A stretch of DNA of 64,000 nucleotides from Mycolicibacterium sp. CR10 (GTDB lineage: Bacteria > Actinomycetota > Actinomycetes > Mycobacteriales > Mycobacteriaceae), in the NCBI RefSeq assembly GCF_005222675.1, contig NZ_STGE01000031.1:1-64000 (forward strand), read 5' to 3'. Below, piece after piece: positions 32,164 to 40,917 of this stretch. A program made the translations under genes and the position numbers. The notes under the pieces were generated by a model. It made no database searches and was not told where the DNA came from. It saw nothing but the letters and a program-made list of their open reading frames with translations. The stretch's first letter is position 1, and each line of letters begins with the position of its first letter.

Positions 32164-33392
32164 TTCGCCGCGGTTTCGACGTCCTTGTCGCCACGGCCGG
32201 ACAGGTTCACCAGAATGATCGAACCAGCGCCGAGCTCGGGGCCCAGCTTCATGGCACCTGCGATGGCATGCGCTGACTCGATGGCCGGGATGATCCCCTC
32301 CAGTCGGCTCAACAACGACAGCGCGTCCATCGCCTCGCCGTCGGTGATCGGTTCGTAGGTCGCCCGACCCACATCCTTGAGCAGCGCATGCTCCGGACCG
32401 ACACCTGGATAGTCCAAACCCGCGGAGATGGAATGGGATTCGACGGTCTGACCGTCCTCATCCTGCAGCAGATACGAGAAGGATCCCTGAAACGCCCCGG
32501 GCGTTCCACCGGTGAAGGTCGCCGCGTGCCGGCCGGTTTCGACGCCGTCGCCCGCCGCCTCGTAACCGATGAGGCGCACACCGGGATCGTCGATGAATGC
32601 GTGGAATACGCCGATCGCGTTGGAGCCTCCGCCCACGCACGCGACCACCGCGTCGGGAAGCCTGCCCGCCTGATCGACGATTTGCACGCGGGCTTCGAGG
32701 CCGATGACCCGCTGGAAGTCGCGCACCATCATCGGGAAGGGGTGTGGCCCCGCCGCCGTGCCGAAGCAGTAGTAGGTGTCGTCGGCGTTGGTGACCCAAT
32801 CACGGAACGTCTCGTTGATGGCGTCTTTCAGGGTCTTCGACCCGGACTCGACCGGAACCACCGTTGCGCCGAGCAGGCGCATCCTGGCGACGTTGAGCGC
32901 CTGCCGCGCGGTGTCGACCGCACCCATGTAGATGACGCACTCGAGACCCATCAACGCGCACGCGGTCGCCGTGGCCACCCCGTGCTGGCCCGCACCCGTT
33001 TCGGCGATCACCCGGGTCTTGCCCATCTGTTTGGCCAGCAGAGCCTGGCCCAGCACATTGTTGATCTTGTGGGATCCGGTGTGGTTGAGGTCTTCTCGCT
33101 TGAGGAAGATGCGGGCGCCACCGGCGTGTTCGCTCAGCCGCTCGGCCTCATACAACGGCGACGGCCGTCCGGTGTAATGACGCTGGAGGCGGTCCAACTC
33201 ATCGAGGAAGGCCTGATCACCGCGGGCCTTCTCGTACGCGGCGGTGACCTCCTCGATCACCGCCATCAACGCCTCGGGAACCAACCTGCCCCCATACACC
33301 CCGAAGTGACCCCGGGCATCGGGGTCGTGTGCGGTGGGTTCGGCCACCGCCGCACTGGCACGCGGAAGTTCAGGCCCGGCCATTTCGGCCAT
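32130..33392 (-). CDS. trpB: Tryptophan synthase beta chain
   Basis: TrpB condenses indole with serine using pyridoxal phosphate. The 420 residues include REDLNHTGSHKINNVLGQAL, where Lys in HKIN binds PLP, then ETGAGQHGVATATACAL, the PLP phosphate loop CVGGGSNAIG, and LSGRGDKD near the end. The length is normal. The ATG directly follows the trpC stop (TAAATG). TrpA and TrpB form an alpha2-beta2 complex with an indole channel. Confidence 0.95.
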   Translation of the reverse strand: MAEMAGPELPRASAAVAEPTAHDPDARGHFGVYGGRLVPEALMAVIEEVTAAYEKARGDQAFLDELDRLQRHYTGRPSPLYEAERLSEHAGGARIFLKREDLNHTGSHKINNVLGQALLAKQMGKTRVIAETGAGQHGVATATACALMGLECVIYMGAVDTARQALNVARMRLLGATVVPVESGSKTLKDAINETFRDWVTNADDTYYCFGTAAGPHPFPMMVRDFQRVIGLEARVQIVDQAGRLPDAVVACVGGGSNAIGVFHAFIDDPGVRLIGYEAAGDGVETGRHAATFTGGTPGAFQGSFSYLLQDEDGQTVESHSISAGLDYPGVGPEHALLKDVGRATYEPITDGEAMDALSLLSRLEGIIPAIESAHAIAGAMKLGPELGAGSIILVNLSGRGDKDVETAAKWFGLLEDGAG

Positions 33393-34211
33393 TTACCGAG
33401 AAGGCTTCGGGCACGACGGATGCGTGCCGGCGGTGACCAAGTCAGCGACGGCGCTGCGGGGATCCCCGCTGGTGACCAGGCCTTCGCCAACGAGCACGGC
33501 GTCGGCGCCCGCACCGGCGTAGGCGAGCAGATCGGCGGTACCCCGTACCCCCGACTCAGCAACCCTGATGACCTTGCTGGGCAGTCCCGGCGCGATCCTG
33601 CTGAAGCAGTCCCGATCGACCTCCAGTGTCTTGAGGTCGCGGGCGTTCACGCCGATCAACGAAGCGCCGGCCTGCAACGCCCGGTCCGCTTCCTCCTCGG
33701 TGTGCACCTCGACGAGCGCAGTCATGCCCAGCGATTCGGTGCGTTCCAGCAGCGACACCAGGACCGGCTGCTCCAGCGCCGCAACGATCAGCAGCAGCAG
33801 GTCGGCACCGTGCGCACGCGCCTCGTGGATCTGGTAGGGCCAGATAATGAAGTCCTTGCGCAGCACGGGAATCGACACCGCGGCACGCACCGCGTCCAGA
33901 TCGTCGAGTGACCCATTGAAGCGGCGCCCCTCGGTCAGCACGCTGATCACCCGCGCACCGCCGTCTTCGTAGGCGCGGGCGAGCTTGGCGGGGTCGCCGA
34001 TCGAGGCGAGTTCACCGCGTGACGGGCTTGCCCGCTTCACCTCGGCGATCACCCCGATGCCGGGCGCACGCAACGCCGTCATGACGTCCAGGGGCTTGGG
34101 TGCCCGCCGGGCCTTCTCCTTGACCTCCGCCAGACTGACAACCGCCTCACGGGCAGCAACGTCGGCACGGACTCCCTCGAGAATGGAGTCGAGCACGGTC
34201 GCCGAACCCAT
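33393..34211 (-). CDS. trpC: Indole-3-glycerol phosphate synthase
   Basis: The 272-residue enzyme closes the indole ring in tryptophan synthesis. Catalytic motifs are visible: VIAEVKRASPSRG (Lys), VLRKDFIIWPYQIHEARAHG, LVEVHTEEEAD, GVNARDLKTLEVD and VAESGVRG. It is a single-domain enzyme, not fused to TrpF. It is followed without a gap by trpB. About 70 bp of non-coding DNA separate it from the upstream membrane-protein gene. Confidence 0.95.
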   Translation of the reverse strand: MGSATVLDSILEGVRADVAAREAVVSLAEVKEKARRAPKPLDVMTALRAPGIGVIAEVKRASPSRGELASIGDPAKLARAYEDGGARVISVLTEGRRFNGSLDDLDAVRAAVSIPVLRKDFIIWPYQIHEARAHGADLLLLIVAALEQPVLVSLLERTESLGMTALVEVHTEEEADRALQAGASLIGVNARDLKTLEVDRDCFSRIAPGLPSKVIRVAESGVRGTADLLAYAGAGADAVLVGEGLVTSGDPRSAVADLVTAGTHPSCPKPSR

Positions 34212-34284
34212 AGGTGTCGCTTCCCTTCATGATGACGGCCGTTTGATTCTTAACGAAGGGTAGTCGCCACCACGCCACCGTCCA

Positions 34285-34878
34285 TCACCGCCCCTTGTTG
34301 TCCGGATTGAGTGGGTCTTTGGTGGGATCAGAGCCCTCGTCGAGGGCGTCCCAGATCATTCTTTCCGACATCGCGGCCGCCGACTCCTCGGTCTTGACGA
34401 CCGGGCGCCGCCTGTAGCGCGCGGCATCGCTGCGCGCCCCCGTTGCCGAGCGCATCAGCAGGACGGATCCGAACAGGGAAAGGACCGCGGCGACGACCGT
34501 GACCACGGCACCGATGTAGTGCCGCTGGGTGCCGAGCAGGTCGGCCACCGGGACGTCTGCCAACCGGGCAGCACGCACGGCCACGTCGGTGACCACCCAC
34601 AGGCTGATCGCCAGGTATCCCATCGCGGCGCTCGCCGCCGCCACCAGCACCGCCAGCACCCGCAGCGGCCACCCCCGCACCGCCAGCGCCGCGACCGCCG
34701 CCGCCAGCACCAGCAGGGCCAGTGGAATCAGGGCCGTCGACCACGTCGCCCCGGACAGGTCGGCCGTCTTCGGATGCCCGAGTCCGTCGAACGAACTGAT
34801 CTGCACCCACGTCAGCCGCGATGCCGCCCACAGGCCCGCCGCAGCGAGCACCAGGGCCAGTTGGGCGACCCGGGTCAT
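34285..34878 (-). CDS. Trp-operon-associated membrane protein (TIGR02234 type)
   Basis: The protein has 197 residues from the ATG at 34878, which overlaps the trpE stop (ATGA). Four hydrophobic segments (about 5-22, 48-66, 70-95, 120-143) surround the conserved SRLTWVQISSFDGLG segment. The tail is basic then acidic (RYRRRPVVKTEES...DPLNPDNKGR). Actinobacteria often carry this protein between trpE and trpC; its role is unknown. It corresponds to Rv1610. Confidence 0.85.
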   Translation of the reverse strand: MTRVAQLALVLAAAGLWAASRLTWVQISSFDGLGHPKTADLSGATWSTALIPLALLVLAAAVAALAVRGWPLRVLAVLVAAASAAMGYLAISLWVVTDVAVRAARLADVPVADLLGTQRHYIGAVVTVVAAVLSLFGSVLLMRSATGARSDAARYRRRPVVKTEESAAAMSERMIWDALDEGSDPTKDPLNPDNKGR

Positions 34879-36401
34879 GGCTCGCTCAACGTCTCGGCTG
34901 CGGCGATCGCGCTCAGGACGGCGCGGGCCTTGTTCGCGGCCTCGGTGTATTCGTACGGACCGTTCGAGTCGGCGACGACGCCGCCTCCTGCCTGCACATA
35001 GGCGGTGCCGTCGCGCATCAGTGCGGTGCGGATCGCGATCGCGAAGTCGGCGTTGCCCGCGAAGTCGAGATAACCCAGAACACCGCCGTAGAGCCCGCGG
35101 CGGGTCTTCTCGACCTCCTCGATCAGCTCCATCGCCCGGACCTTCGGCGCACCCGAGAGCGTCCCCGCCGGGAAGCACGCGGTCACCGCGTCCAGGGCGG
35201 ACCTGCCCTCGGCGAGCAACCCCGTCACCGTCGATACGAGGTGCATGACGTGGCTGTACCGCTCGATGTGGCTGTAGTCCTCGACACGGACCGTGCCCGG
35301 CGTGCAGACGCGGCCCAGATCGTTGCGCCCGAGGTCGACCAGCATCAGGTGCTCGGCGCGTTCCTTCTCGTCGGACAGCAACTCCTTTTCGAGCAGCACG
35401 TCCTCCTCCTCGGTGTCGCCACGCCACCGGGTGCCGGCGATCGGGTGCGTGGTCGCCCGCCCCTCCTTGACGGTGACGAGCGCCTCAGGGCTTGAGCCGA
35501 CAATCGCAAAGTCCAGTCCCCCAGCGTGATCGGGAACATTGAGCAGGTACATGTATGGGCTCGGGTTTGTCACCCGCAGCATCCGGTAGACATCGAGAGG
35601 ATCGGCGGCGGTGTCCATCTCGAAGCGCTGCGACGGCACCACCTGGAACGCCTCACCGGCCTCGATGTCGCCGACGAGTTTGTCGACGATCGCGGTGTAC
35701 TCCGCGACCGTGCGTTGGGAGCGATGCTGCGGCGCAGGTCTGCTGAACGTGGCCACTGTCGACTTCAGCGGTTCGGCGAGCGCGGCCGTCATCACGTCCA
35801 GTCGGGCCACCGCGTCGTCGTAGGCATGGTCGACGCGTTCGTCGGTGCCATTCCAGTTCACCGCATTGGCGATCAGCGTGATGGTGCCCTCGTGGTGATC
35901 GACCGCGGCGACGTCGGTTGCCAGCAGCAGCAGCATGTCGGGCAAGCCCAGGTCATCGACGGTCAACTCGGGAAGGCGCTCCAAGCGCCGCACCATGTCG
36001 TAGGCGAAGAACCCGACCAGACCGGAGGACAGCGGTGGCAGACCGGGCAGAGCCGCGGTCTCGAGCAACGTCAGCGTCGCCCGCAGCGCATCCAACGGGT
36101 CGCCGCCCGACGGGGCGTCCTGCGGGGTGACACCCAGCCAGACCGCCTCGCCGTCGCGCACCGTCAACGCCGACGGGGCACCCGCACCGATGAACGACCA
36201 CCGCGACCATGACCGGCCGTTCTCCGCGGACTCGAGGAGGAACGTCCCGGGACGGTTCGCCGCCAGCTTGCGGTAGGCCGACAGCGGCGTCTCGCTGTCG
36301 GCGAGCACCTTGCGGGTCACCGGGACCACCCGGTGCTCGGCGGCCAGCGCACGGAAGTCCTCACGTGAGGTCGTCACCGAGAGGTTGGCGGTCGTCTGCA
36401 C
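34875..36401 (-). CDS. trpE: Anthranilate synthase component I
   Basis: TrpE makes anthranilate from chorismate, using ammonia from a glutaminase partner (TrpG, not in the window). The GTG at 36401 is chosen because GGAGG precedes it by 9 nt, giving 508 residues. The chorismate-binding core has EAFQVVPSQRFE, NPSPYMYLL, GSSPEALV, HPIAGTRWRG, VDLGRNDLGRVC, PAGTLSGAPKVRAMELIEE and QAGGGVVADS. The N-terminal LLESAENGRSWSRWSFIG is the usual tryptophan-feedback region. It starts the trp run, divergent from bcp. Confidence 0.95.
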   Translation of the reverse strand: MQTTANLSVTTSREDFRALAAEHRVVPVTRKVLADSETPLSAYRKLAANRPGTFLLESAENGRSWSRWSFIGAGAPSALTVRDGEAVWLGVTPQDAPSGGDPLDALRATLTLLETAALPGLPPLSSGLVGFFAYDMVRRLERLPELTVDDLGLPDMLLLLATDVAAVDHHEGTITLIANAVNWNGTDERVDHAYDDAVARLDVMTAALAEPLKSTVATFSRPAPQHRSQRTVAEYTAIVDKLVGDIEAGEAFQVVPSQRFEMDTAADPLDVYRMLRVTNPSPYMYLLNVPDHAGGLDFAIVGSSPEALVTVKEGRATTHPIAGTRWRGDTEEEDVLLEKELLSDEKERAEHLMLVDLGRNDLGRVCTPGTVRVEDYSHIERYSHVMHLVSTVTGLLAEGRSALDAVTACFPAGTLSGAPKVRAMELIEEVEKTRRGLYGGVLGYLDFAGNADFAIAIRTALMRDGTAYVQAGGGVVADSNGPYEYTEAANKARAVLSAIAAAETLSEP

Positions 36402-36433
36402 GCAGTCATCCTCCCAGAAGTACGGTGGCATCT

Positions 36434-36898
36434 ATGCAACGTGGTGATCGGGTGGCCGAGTTCGAACTACCGGACCAAACAGGAACAACCAGGACGCTGA
36501 GCGAACTACTCGCCGGTGGACCGATCGTGTTGTTCTTCTATCCCGCCGCGATGACGCCGGGCTGCACGAAGGAGGCATGCCACTTTCGCGATCTCGCGTC
36601 GGAGTTCGCCGCCGTCGGGGCCAGCCGGGTGGGCATCAGCACCGACGCCGTTGACAAGCAGGCCAAGTTCGCCGAGCAGCAGAAGTTCGACTACCCGCTG
36701 CTCTCGGACAGCGACGGCGTCGTGGCGGCACAGTTCGGGGTCAAGCGCGGCTTGCTCGGCAAGCTGATGCCGGTGAAGCGGACAACGTTCGTGATCGACA
36801 CCGACCGCACCGTGCTCGAGGTGATCGCCAGCGAGTTCAGCATGGACACCCACGCCGACAAGGCTCTCGAGGTGCTGCGCCAGCGTCAGTCGGCCTAG
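36434..36898 (+). CDS. bcp: Peroxiredoxin, Bcp/PrxQ type
   Basis: The 154-residue thiol peroxidase reduces peroxides in the cytoplasm. The thioredoxin-like fold shows the peroxidatic Cys in FFYPAAMTPGCTKEACHFRD, with a second Cys five residues later (CTKEAC), the PrxQ-type resolving position. VGISTDAVDKQAKFAEQQ and LLSDSDGVVAAQFGV follow. The ATG is preceded by GGTGGCATCT. Divergent from trpE with a 32-bp gap, as in M. tuberculosis (bcpB, Rv1608c). Confidence 0.92.
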   Translation: MQRGDRVAEFELPDQTGTTRTLSELLAGGPIVLFFYPAAMTPGCTKEACHFRDLASEFAAVGASRVGISTDAVDKQAKFAEQQKFDYPLLSDSDGVVAAQFGVKRGLLGKLMPVKRTTFVIDTDRTVLEVIASEFSMDTHADKALEVLRQRQSA

Positions 36899-36992
36899 AG
36901 CAAGTGCCGTCGCAGGTGCTCCATCACCTTGAGGTGAAAAGCCCGCATTGACGGCGCTTTCGGCGCGAGACCGTCGGCACCGTGGTACATCC

Positions 36993-37352
36993 CTAAAGGC
37001 CCGATGGCTCGTCGATACCCAGAATCAGATCCGCGTCGAAGCAGCTGTGGTCGCCGGTGTGACACGCACCGCCGACCTGGTCCACTTCCAGCAGCACGGT
37101 GTCCCCGTCGCAATCCAGCCGCACCGAGTGCACACGCTGCGTGTGGCCGGAGGTCGCCCCCTTGATCCACTGTTCACCCCGGGAGCGGGAGAAGTACGTC
37201 GCCTGACGGGTTTCCAGCGTTCGCGCCAGTGCGTCGTCGTCCATCCACGCGACCATCAGCACCTGACCGGTCCCACGCTCCTGTACCACCGCGGTGAACA
37301 GGCCGTCACTGTTGCGCTTGAGCCGCGCAGCGATCGCCGGATCCAGAGTCAC
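36993..37352 (-). CDS. hisI: Phosphoribosyl-AMP cyclohydrolase
   Basis: The third step of histidine synthesis: it opens the purine ring of PR-AMP. The 119 residues show MVAWMDDDALARTLETRQAT, SRSRGEQWIKGATSGHTQ, and the metal-binding LDCDGDTVLLEVDQ plus GGACHTGDHSCF. There is no fused HisE domain. The GTG overlaps the hisF stop (GTGA). It is the last gene of the his run in this window; after its stop there is only a 31-codon frame before bcp. Confidence 0.95.
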   Translation of the reverse strand: MTLDPAIAARLKRNSDGLFTAVVQERGTGQVLMVAWMDDDALARTLETRQATYFSRSRGEQWIKGATSGHTQRVHSVRLDCDGDTVLLEVDQVGGACHTGDHSCFDADLILGIDEPSGL

Positions 37353-38134
37353 CTCACCACGATCCCTTCGGCCGCCATCGCCGCTTTCACCTGGCCGATG
37401 GTCAGCTCCCGGAAGTGGAACACGCTGGCCGCCAGGACGGCGTCGGCTCCTGCAACAACGGCGGGCGCGAAATGTTCCACCGCGCCCGCGCCGCCGCTGG
37501 CGATCACCGGCACCGACACCGCTCCGCGCACCGCGCGCAGCATCTTCAGGTCGAAACCGGCCTTGGTGCCGTCGTAGTCCATCGCGTTCAGCAGGATCTC
37601 GCCGACGCCGAGTTCAGCGCCGCGGGCGGCCCACTCGATCGCGTCGATCCCGGTGCCGCGGCGACCGCCGTGCGTGGTCACCTCCCAGCCCGACGTGGTG
37701 GGCTCAGCCCCCTCGGGAACCGTGCGGGCGTCCACCGACAGCACGATGCACTGCGAGCCGAACTGCCGCGACAGTTCCGACAGCAGTTCCGGGCGCGCGA
37801 TCGCCGCGGTGTTGACCGCCACTTTGTCGGCGCCGGCGCGCAGCAGCACGTCGACATCGGCCACCGCGCGCACCCCGCCGCCCACCGTGAGCGGGATGAA
37901 CACCTGCTCGGCGGTCCGCCGGACAACGTCCAGCATCGTCGCGCGTCCCGACGAGGACGCCGTCACATCGAGGAACGTCAGCTCGTCGGCGCCCTCCGCG
38001 TCGTAGGCGGCGGCGAGCTCGACGGGATCGCCTGCGTCGCGCAGGTTCTCGAAGTTGACACCCTTGACCACCCGGCCGTCGTCGACGTCCAGGCACGGGA
38101 TGACGCGGGTGGCGACGTCGCTGGCCTGCCTCAC
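37349..38134 (-). CDS. hisF: Imidazole glycerol phosphate synthase cyclase subunit
   Basis: HisF uses ammonia from HisH to form imidazole glycerol phosphate and AICAR. The 261-residue TIM barrel has catalytic Asp in IPCLDVDDGRVVKGVNF and a second in ILLNAMDYDGTKAGFD, plus phosphate loops PLTVGGGVR and IASGGAGAVEHF. The GTG overlaps the impA stop (GTGA). Its partner hisH is three genes upstream. Confidence 0.95.
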   Translation of the reverse strand: MRQASDVATRVIPCLDVDDGRVVKGVNFENLRDAGDPVELAAAYDAEGADELTFLDVTASSSGRATMLDVVRRTAEQVFIPLTVGGGVRAVADVDVLLRAGADKVAVNTAAIARPELLSELSRQFGSQCIVLSVDARTVPEGAEPTTSGWEVTTHGGRRGTGIDAIEWAARGAELGVGEILLNAMDYDGTKAGFDLKMLRAVRGAVSVPVIASGGAGAVEHFAPAVVAGADAVLAASVFHFRELTIGQVKAAMAAEGIVVR

Positions 38135-38949
38135 AGAAAGTCCTCCGGATTGCCTGCGGATCTGACGATGTCCAGCATCTGTGCGTGCACACCGGGCGCC
38201 GCTACCAGTGCCGAGGGCGAGGAGGCCGTCCACGGTTCACCGGCGAGGTCGGTGACGACGCCGCCGGCTGCCCGCACCAGCGCCACACCGGCCGCGTGAT
38301 CCCAGACATGGTGGCCGAAACTTATTGCACCGCCCAGTATCCCGGCAGCGACGTAGGCCAGGTCGATTCCCGTCGCGCCCTGCATCCGCATCCGCGAACA
38401 CTCGCGGCTCAGGTTCTCCAGGACCGCCACCCGATACCGGCCCGGGTAGCGTCCCCGTGACGCGATGTTGAACGTGCCGATCCCGACGACGGCGTCCGAG
38501 AGTGCGGTCGGTTCCAGCGCGTCCAGAGTTTCGCCGTTGCACCGCACCGGTCCCCCGACCATCGCGGTGTAGCGCTGCGCCATGAACGGCAGCCAGGTCA
38601 GTCCCAGAACCGGCTCGCCGTCGGCGAGCAGCCCCAACAGCATCGCCGCGGTCGGCAAGCCCGCCGCGTAGTTGAAGGTGCCATCGATCGGGTCGAGCAC
38701 CCACACCAGTTCGGCGTCCAGCGACTCACCGCCGAACTCCTCGCCGTGCACCCCGATTCCGGTCAGCTTGGTGAGCTCGGCCACCACCCGGCGCTCGATC
38801 GCCAGGTCCACCTCGGTGGCGAAGTCGTTGCCCTTCTTGGCGACGGCGGATTCGGCGCGATGGCCCGCGATGAACTGCGTCGACGCAGCGTCGAGCACGT
38901 CGGCCGCGATGGTGAGCAGTCCGGCCAGCTGGTTCGGATCGAGGGTCAC
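38131..38949 (-). CDS. impA: Inositol monophosphatase family protein (ImpA-type, in the his operon)
   Basis: A metal-dependent phosphatase of 272 residues with GVHGEEFGG, the core DPIDGTFNYAAG and the late WDHAAGVALVRAAGG metal-site motif. The place between hisA and hisF is conserved in mycobacteria (ImpA, Rv1604). It might act on inositol phosphate, or serve as a histidinol-phosphate phosphatase, since HisN belongs to this family. The context supports the latter, but the sequence cannot decide. The GTG overlaps the priA stop (GTGA). Confidence 0.85.
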   Translation of the reverse strand: MTLDPNQLAGLLTIAADVLDAASTQFIAGHRAESAVAKKGNDFATEVDLAIERRVVAELTKLTGIGVHGEEFGGESLDAELVWVLDPIDGTFNYAAGLPTAAMLLGLLADGEPVLGLTWLPFMAQRYTAMVGGPVRCNGETLDALEPTALSDAVVGIGTFNIASRGRYPGRYRVAVLENLSRECSRMRMQGATGIDLAYVAAGILGGAISFGHHVWDHAAGVALVRAAGGVVTDLAGEPWTASSPSALVAAPGVHAQMLDIVRSAGNPEDFL

Positions 38950-39695
38950 GTGTCGACCGCGGCCAGCGCCTGCGGCAACGTGAATCGTCCTGCGTACAAA
39001 GCCTTCCCGACGATCGCCCCCTCCACACCGCGGCCGGTCAGGGTCGCGATCGCACGTAGGTCGTCGAGGCTCGACACGCCACCGGAGGCAATGACGGGCG
39101 CATCGGTACGCTCGGTGATCTGAGCCAGCAGGTCGAGATTCGGTCCGTTGAGCGTTCCGTCCTTGGTGACGTCGGTGACCACGAAGCGCGAACACCCCTC
39201 GCCATCAAGGCGTTCCAGGACCGGCCACAGGTCGCCGCCGTCGGTCTCCCAGCCGCGGCCACGGAGTCGGTGCTCGCCATCAGTGATCTTGACGTCGAGT
39301 CCGACAGCCACCCGTTCGCCGTGTTCAGCGACGACCTTGGCGCACCACTGCGGGTTCTCCAACGCCGCCGTGCCCAGGTTGACGCGGGCGCACCCGGTGG
39401 CCAGTGCCGCCGCCAACGAATCGTCATCGCGGATACCGCCGGAGAGTTCCACGGCGACATCGAGCTTGCCGACGACCTCGGCCAGCAGTTCGCGGTTGGA
39501 CCCGCGACCGAAGGCGGCATCGAGGTCCACCAGGTGGATCCACTCGGCGCCGTCGCGCTGCCACGTCATGGCCGCGTCCAGCGCCGAGCCGTACTCGGTC
39601 TCACTGCCGGCCTGTCCCTGTACCAGGCGCACCGCGCGGCCCTCGACGACATCGACTGCAGGCAGCAGGATCAGCTTCGGATTCACGCCGGTCAA
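38946..39695 (-). CDS. priA: Bifunctional HisA/TrpF isomerase (PriA)
   Basis: The TIM-barrel isomerase acts on ProFAR in histidine synthesis. In actinobacteria lacking trpF it also acts on phosphoribosyl anthranilate in tryptophan synthesis; no trpF is seen in the window. Visible motifs: LLPAVDVVEGRAVRLVQGQ (catalytic Asp), ELSGGIRDD, GRGWETDGGDLW, FVVTDVTKDGT and IASGGVSSLDD. The start is uncertain: TTG at 39695 overlaps the hisH stop, and GTG at 39686 also fits. Confidence 0.93.
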   Translation of the reverse strand: MTGVNPKLILLPAVDVVEGRAVRLVQGQAGSETEYGSALDAAMTWQRDGAEWIHLVDLDAAFGRGSNRELLAEVVGKLDVAVELSGGIRDDDSLAAALATGCARVNLGTAALENPQWCAKVVAEHGERVAVGLDVKITDGEHRLRGRGWETDGGDLWPVLERLDGEGCSRFVVTDVTKDGTLNGPNLDLLAQITERTDAPVIASGGVSSLDDLRAIATLTGRGVEGAIVGKALYAGRFTLPQALAAVDT

Positions 39696-40312
39696 TTTAG
39701 CGCCCCCACCCAGTTCGACAGCAATTCGGCACCGGCGTCGCCACTCTTCTCGGGATGGAACTGGGTGGCTGCCAGCGGGCCGTCCTCGATTGCGGCCAGG
39801 AACGGCACCTCATGGGTCGCCCAGGTCAGCAGCGCGTCGGGATCACCCTCCCATTGCTGCGCGGCATAGGAGTGCACGAAGTAGAAGCGGGTGTCGGCCC
39901 CCAGCCCACGAAACAGCACACTCTCCGAAGGGGCATCGACGACGTTCCACCCCATGTGCGGGATCACCGGTGCATCCAACCGGACGACCGCGCCCGGCCA
40001 CTGCCCACAACCGGTTGTCTCGATTCCGAATTCGACGCCGCGCGCGAACAGGATCTGCATGCCCACGCACACCCCGAGCACCGGGCGCCCGGCATCCAGG
40101 CGGTCGGCGATGATCTTCTCGCCGCCGATCTTTCGCAGACCCGTCATACACGCCTCGAACGCGCCAACCCCGGGAACGACGAGACCGTCGGCAGACATCG
40201 CCGCCGCCGGGTCGGCGGTGACCTCGACCTCGGCGCCGACGCGCTCCAGCGCACGCTGCGCCGAGCGCAGATTCCCCGACCCGTAGTCCAGAACCACGAG
40301 TTTCTTTGTCAC
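39692..40312 (-). CDS. hisH: Imidazole glycerol phosphate synthase glutaminase subunit
   Basis: HisH frees ammonia from glutamine for HisF. The 206-residue class I amidotransferase has VVLDYGSGNLRSAQRAL, the nucleophile Cys in PVLGVCVGMQILF, an oxyanion-loop PGVGAFEACM, and the His/Glu pair in ATQFHPEKSG. The GTG overlaps the hisB stop (GTGA). Confidence 0.95.
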   Translation of the reverse strand: MTKKLVVLDYGSGNLRSAQRALERVGAEVEVTADPAAAMSADGLVVPGVGAFEACMTGLRKIGGEKIIADRLDAGRPVLGVCVGMQILFARGVEFGIETTGCGQWPGAVVRLDAPVIPHMGWNVVDAPSESVLFRGLGADTRFYFVHSYAAQQWEGDPDALLTWATHEVPFLAAIEDGPLAATQFHPEKSGDAGAELLSNWVGALN

Positions 40313-40917
40313 AAGGTGCCTTTGGTCGACGGCACACCGCTGACCCGGGGGTCGTACTCGACGGCCTGGCGCAGCGCCCTGGCAACGGCCTTGTACTGCG
40401 CCTCGGTGATGTGGTGCGGGTCGCGCCCGTACAAGGTGCGCACGTGCAGTGCGATGCGGGCATTGAACGCCAGAGACTCGAACACGTGCCGGTTGACGAC
40501 GGTGTGATACGGCGCCTGCGAACCGGCGATCGTGAATTCGACCATGTAGTCCGGTTCTCCGGTGTGCACGAAGTACGGGCGGCCCGACACGTCGACCGCG
40601 GCATGCGCCAGCGTCTCGTCCATCGGGATGAACGAGTCACCGAACCGGCGGATGCCCTTCTTGTCGCCGAGCGCCTGACCGAGTGCCTGACCGAGCACGA
40701 TCGCGGTGTCCTCGATGGTGTGGTGGCCCTCGATCTCGATGTCCCCCACCGCCTTGATCGCGAGATCGAAGCTGGCGTGGGTGCCCAGCGAGGTGAGCAT
40801 GTGATCGAAGAACGGCACACCGGTATCCACGCTGACGACTCCGGTGCCGTCGAGGTCGAGTTCGACGACGATGTCGGATTCCTTGGTCTTGCGTTCGATC
40901 TTCGCGAAACGACTCAC
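40309..40917 (-). CDS. hisB: Imidazoleglycerol-phosphate dehydratase
   Basis: The sixth step of histidine synthesis. The 202 residues have the manganese-binding motifs FFDHMLTSLGTHASFDL, IEGHHTIEDTAIVLG, PYHTVVNRHVFESLAF and RDPHHITEAQYKA. This is the monofunctional form, with no phosphatase domain. The GTG overlaps the hisC stop (GTGA). Confidence 0.96.
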   Translation of the reverse strand: MSRFAKIERKTKESDIVVELDLDGTGVVSVDTGVPFFDHMLTSLGTHASFDLAIKAVGDIEIEGHHTIEDTAIVLGQALGQALGDKKGIRRFGDSFIPMDETLAHAAVDVSGRPYFVHTGEPDYMVEFTIAGSQAPYHTVVNRHVFESLAFNARIALHVRTLYGRDPHHITEAQYKAVARALRQAVEYDPRVSGVPSTKGTL

